NCBI RefSeq assembly: GCF_022965805.1
Contig: NC_133117.1
Coordinates: 6,038,183-6,102,182 of the forward strand
Length of the DNA: 64,000 bases
Direction: 5' to 3'
From: Primulina eburnea
Taxonomy: Eukaryota > Streptophyta > Magnoliopsida > Lamiales > Gesneriaceae
A model generated the notes under the pieces. That model saw only the letters and a list, made by a program, of their open reading frames with translations. It did no database searches and was not told the DNA's origin. The translations under genes were made by a program, and so were the position numbers. The number at the start of each line of letters is the position of its first letter. The first letter of the stretch is position 1. Positions 61,719 to 64,000 of the stretch are shown one piece after another.

Positions 61719-62289
61719 CAAGGTTCTAAAAAGCGTGAAGCGCCCCGAAGCGCGGATGTCGAGCTCCAAACTTTTCAAGCTTAAGCGAGATTAGCACATG
61801 CTTAAGCGTGAAAAAGCGTTTTTTATATTCAGTGTAATTGTAATTATCTCAAACCAATAAATAGATAAAATAATACATAAATATGATAAATTTTATGTCT
61901 GATGCATTAATTCTCATATTTATAAAATCATAAAATATCAAAATTACAATCTTAATTTGTTTTTGCAACTAAAACACATTAAAAATGTTAAATATTTGTC
62001 AAATCATTATCAGACATGCTTAATCATAATTAAAATTAAAAAATAAACATCTAAATTATAAACCTAATTTATTATTTTAAAATAAAAAAATATACCTTCA
62101 AAATAAAAAAAATTAATAGATGCGATCAATTGTGGTTAAACACGCTTAATTAAACACCTTAATTATGCTTAATTCGGTCAAACTACAGTTTGACCGCTTT
62201 TTTCCGCTTTCTCCGAAGCGGGACGTTTTTGCCAAGCTTCAAGCTTAAGCGAGCTTAAGCGGGGCTTAAGCGAGCTTTTTAGAACACTG
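61719..62289. mobile_element. Non-autonomous hAT-like element, TSD gtatttat
   Basis: 571 bp with inverted ends CAAGGTTCTAAAAAGCG and the complement of GCTTTTTAGAACACTG, flanked by gtatttat at 61711-61718 and 62290-62297. Subterminal GCTTAAGCG/CGCTTAAGC motifs are clustered near both ends, as hAT transposase-binding repeats usually are. The interior is AT-rich and non-coding. Confidence 0.85.
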
Positions 62290-62297
62290 GTATTTAT

Positions 62298-63400
62298 TGG
62301 GAACATTGCAAATTTGGTCAGGACTATTTCTTTATGGTTTTGGGTTGTTTTTTATTTCTTTCAAAATTTCGGTTTTAATTTGTTATACCTATTTTTTTTG
62401 TAATTTTAATTTATTTCCACGTGTCGTTTGATTTGACATTGATATGGCGTTGAATTGTTTTTGATACCTGAATATTTTGATAATCTGCTAGTAATTTTTC
62501 TTTGGTAAATCAAATGGTAATCTCTCATACTTGGCTAGAAAAGAAATTAGAAACGTGTCAGATGTGTATTGTAAGCACTTCTATAGAAAAATGACGAAAA
62601 TTGCAAAATAAATTATCAAAACATCTAAAAAAATGAAAGATATATGATTAAAACCCGTTTTTAAAAATATAGAGAATCAAAAATGAAAAAAACAAAGATA
62701 AAAAATAAATAAAAATTTCCTTATTCTTATTTTTCTTTCATCTCTTTTTTTAATAATTCAAGATATTTATTATTAATCATGGTAAATATTGTTATTATTA
62801 CTATTATTTTGTGGATAAATATTAAATGCTATTATTTGCAATATTTTTAACTTCATAATAATGGATTATTTTGAAAATTTAATTTTCTCTCCCGCAAATA
62901 AAAAACATCTAGATTTACCCCTCCACGTATCCTATCCACATAGATTGCAAAAAAGCGTAATTAATAAAAGGACAAATTTGCTTTTACTCCCCATTCTCAT
63001 TATCAACTTTCTCCTCACTCCACATCCCCTTTTTTCTTTGTTTAAAATCCTCATTTTACTAAAAAATTTCAAAGACATCCTTAATTCATTGATTTTGATA
63101 CGTGACATTGTTATACTTATCGAGCATGTTCTTAAAGATATATAGCCTCAAGATATAGCTGAAGGTTTCCAGCCTATATATCATGTTTAAATAATCGATT
63201 TTTTTATTTATAAAAGGCCCATCATGCTTTCGTATAATAAATTAAATCTTTTACCTCTTTGACCGGAATACCACCAGGTTATATCCACTGAGTTTTACAA
63301 ACTGCTCCTCACAGTCCAACCATATAATCGCAACCGATGGTTTCTGACGCAGATTTCTTCAGCAGCACTTGGCACAACCCTAATTCGTTTCCTACCTTAG
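62298..63400. other. AT-rich intergenic DNA
   Basis: No gene recognised. 63115-63165 (cgagcatgttcttaaag...atatagc) matches 18304-18351 in BGAL intron 4, so a small dispersed repeat is present in both. Confidence 0.45.
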
Positions 63401-63409
63401 GATGTATAG

Positions 63410-63995
63410 TAAAAGATAAAATTTTGAAAATAATACATGAGAGGGGCTAGAGAAAAAGATTTCTTTATTCAAACACAAACATTTATTATTACATAGTAAC
63501 CTCCTGTAGAGGAGGAGAAACTTGTTCAGTAGCTGAACTTACAAAACACATAAACTTGAAAAGAAAATATTACAACTTATTTTTGAAACAAATTGAGGAA
63601 ATGTTCGATGATCTCAACTTCCTTCTTCCTACTTATTTATAGAAGACTCATTCGAATTTGAAACACGGACTTCAATTGTTGATGAACCTTTACAGCTAGC
63701 TTGTGGGCCACTTTCTGTAGTGGTTGAGTGGTCCCTCTTCTAGATCATTAATCTAGCAATGGCTTATTCTTCTGCTTTTATCTCTTGGCATAACCAGTGG
63801 ATATACGTCTGGATTATATCGACTGAAATCTCTTTTCCTAAATATTTTAGATATTTATGTTTATATCTAAGAGGTTCCAGCTTCTTTCTTATTGCTTTAA
63901 TCATTCGTTTGGAAACTTTGAGATATATTGCATATATTTCTTTGTTTCCAAATTTCGTTTTATTTCTTGTGTGTTTTCTTTTAACCCATTTTTAA
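63410..63995 (-). other. Possible pararetrovirus-like promoter/leader module
   Basis: On the minus strand an open stretch of about 75 codons ends near 63760. About 100 bp further is TATA (CTATAAATAAG, complement of 63633-63643), then a leader and AATAAAG (complement of about 63458-63464) roughly 170 nt downstream. ORF end, TATA, leader and early poly(A) signal in this order resemble the 35S promoter region of endogenous caulimovirids. No diagnostic protein motif or tRNA primer site was found, so an ordinary gene promoter is equally possible. Confidence 0.22.
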
Positions 63996-64000
63996 CTTCT

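Overview
This is a eudicot plant nuclear window: genes with many short introns, AT-rich intergenic DNA, and roughly two thirds of the length made of LTR retrotransposons and their nested fragments. At least seven copies of a short element with GTGAGACGGTCTCAC ends hint at an asterid, possibly Lamiales, but that is inference from general familiarity and is not proven by the sequence.

Three host genes look intact. (1) 15064-19328, minus strand: a 17-exon GH35 beta-galactosidase of 826 aa with signal peptide and C-terminal SUEL-type lectin domain. (2) 42771-44908, plus strand: plastid co-chaperonin CPN20, 5 coding exons, 258 aa, two tandem Cpn10 domains. (3) 58346-61053, plus strand: a conserved plant one-pass membrane protein with a PH-like region, 6 exons, 258 aa. 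All splice junctions were placed by eye and the reading phases add up for each gene. The genes share no pathway.

Region by region: 1-699 is the 5' end of a minus-strand Copia element with leader tandem repeats. 700-7650 is AT-rich DNA with several small TIR/MITE elements. 7651-13928 is an old Copia element (TSD aaaat) containing a 1467-bp minus-strand solo LTR (9824-11290, TSD ctagg). 15064-19328 is the galactosidase gene. 20929-21054 is a chloroplast petA fragment. 21864-38280 is a nest: a gag-pol-less Gypsy element carrying a coiled-coil ORF, interrupted by a solo LTR (25442-36775, TSD gcaac), itself interrupted by a young Tekay/Del-like chromovirus (25561-34388, TSD tgatc). The nest lies beside a SIRE-like Copia LTR (38717-39976), a LINE scrap and an hAT transposase relic that abuts the CPN20 promoter. 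46113-58175 is a second Copia element (TSD atttt) interrupted by a minus-strand Gypsy element (46748-52858, TSD tcttg). Its 3' LTR lies about 170 bp upstream of the third gene's ATG. 61719-62289 is a non-autonomous hAT-like element with an 8-bp TSD.

The most unusual signal is an arrangement found in two otherwise unlike LTR families. Each carries a dense array of CpG-rich GCGC palindromes immediately upstream of its TATA box (10801-11110 on the minus strand; 25690-26025 and its copy 32535-32870 on the plus strand). This suggests convergent or shared enhancer architecture.
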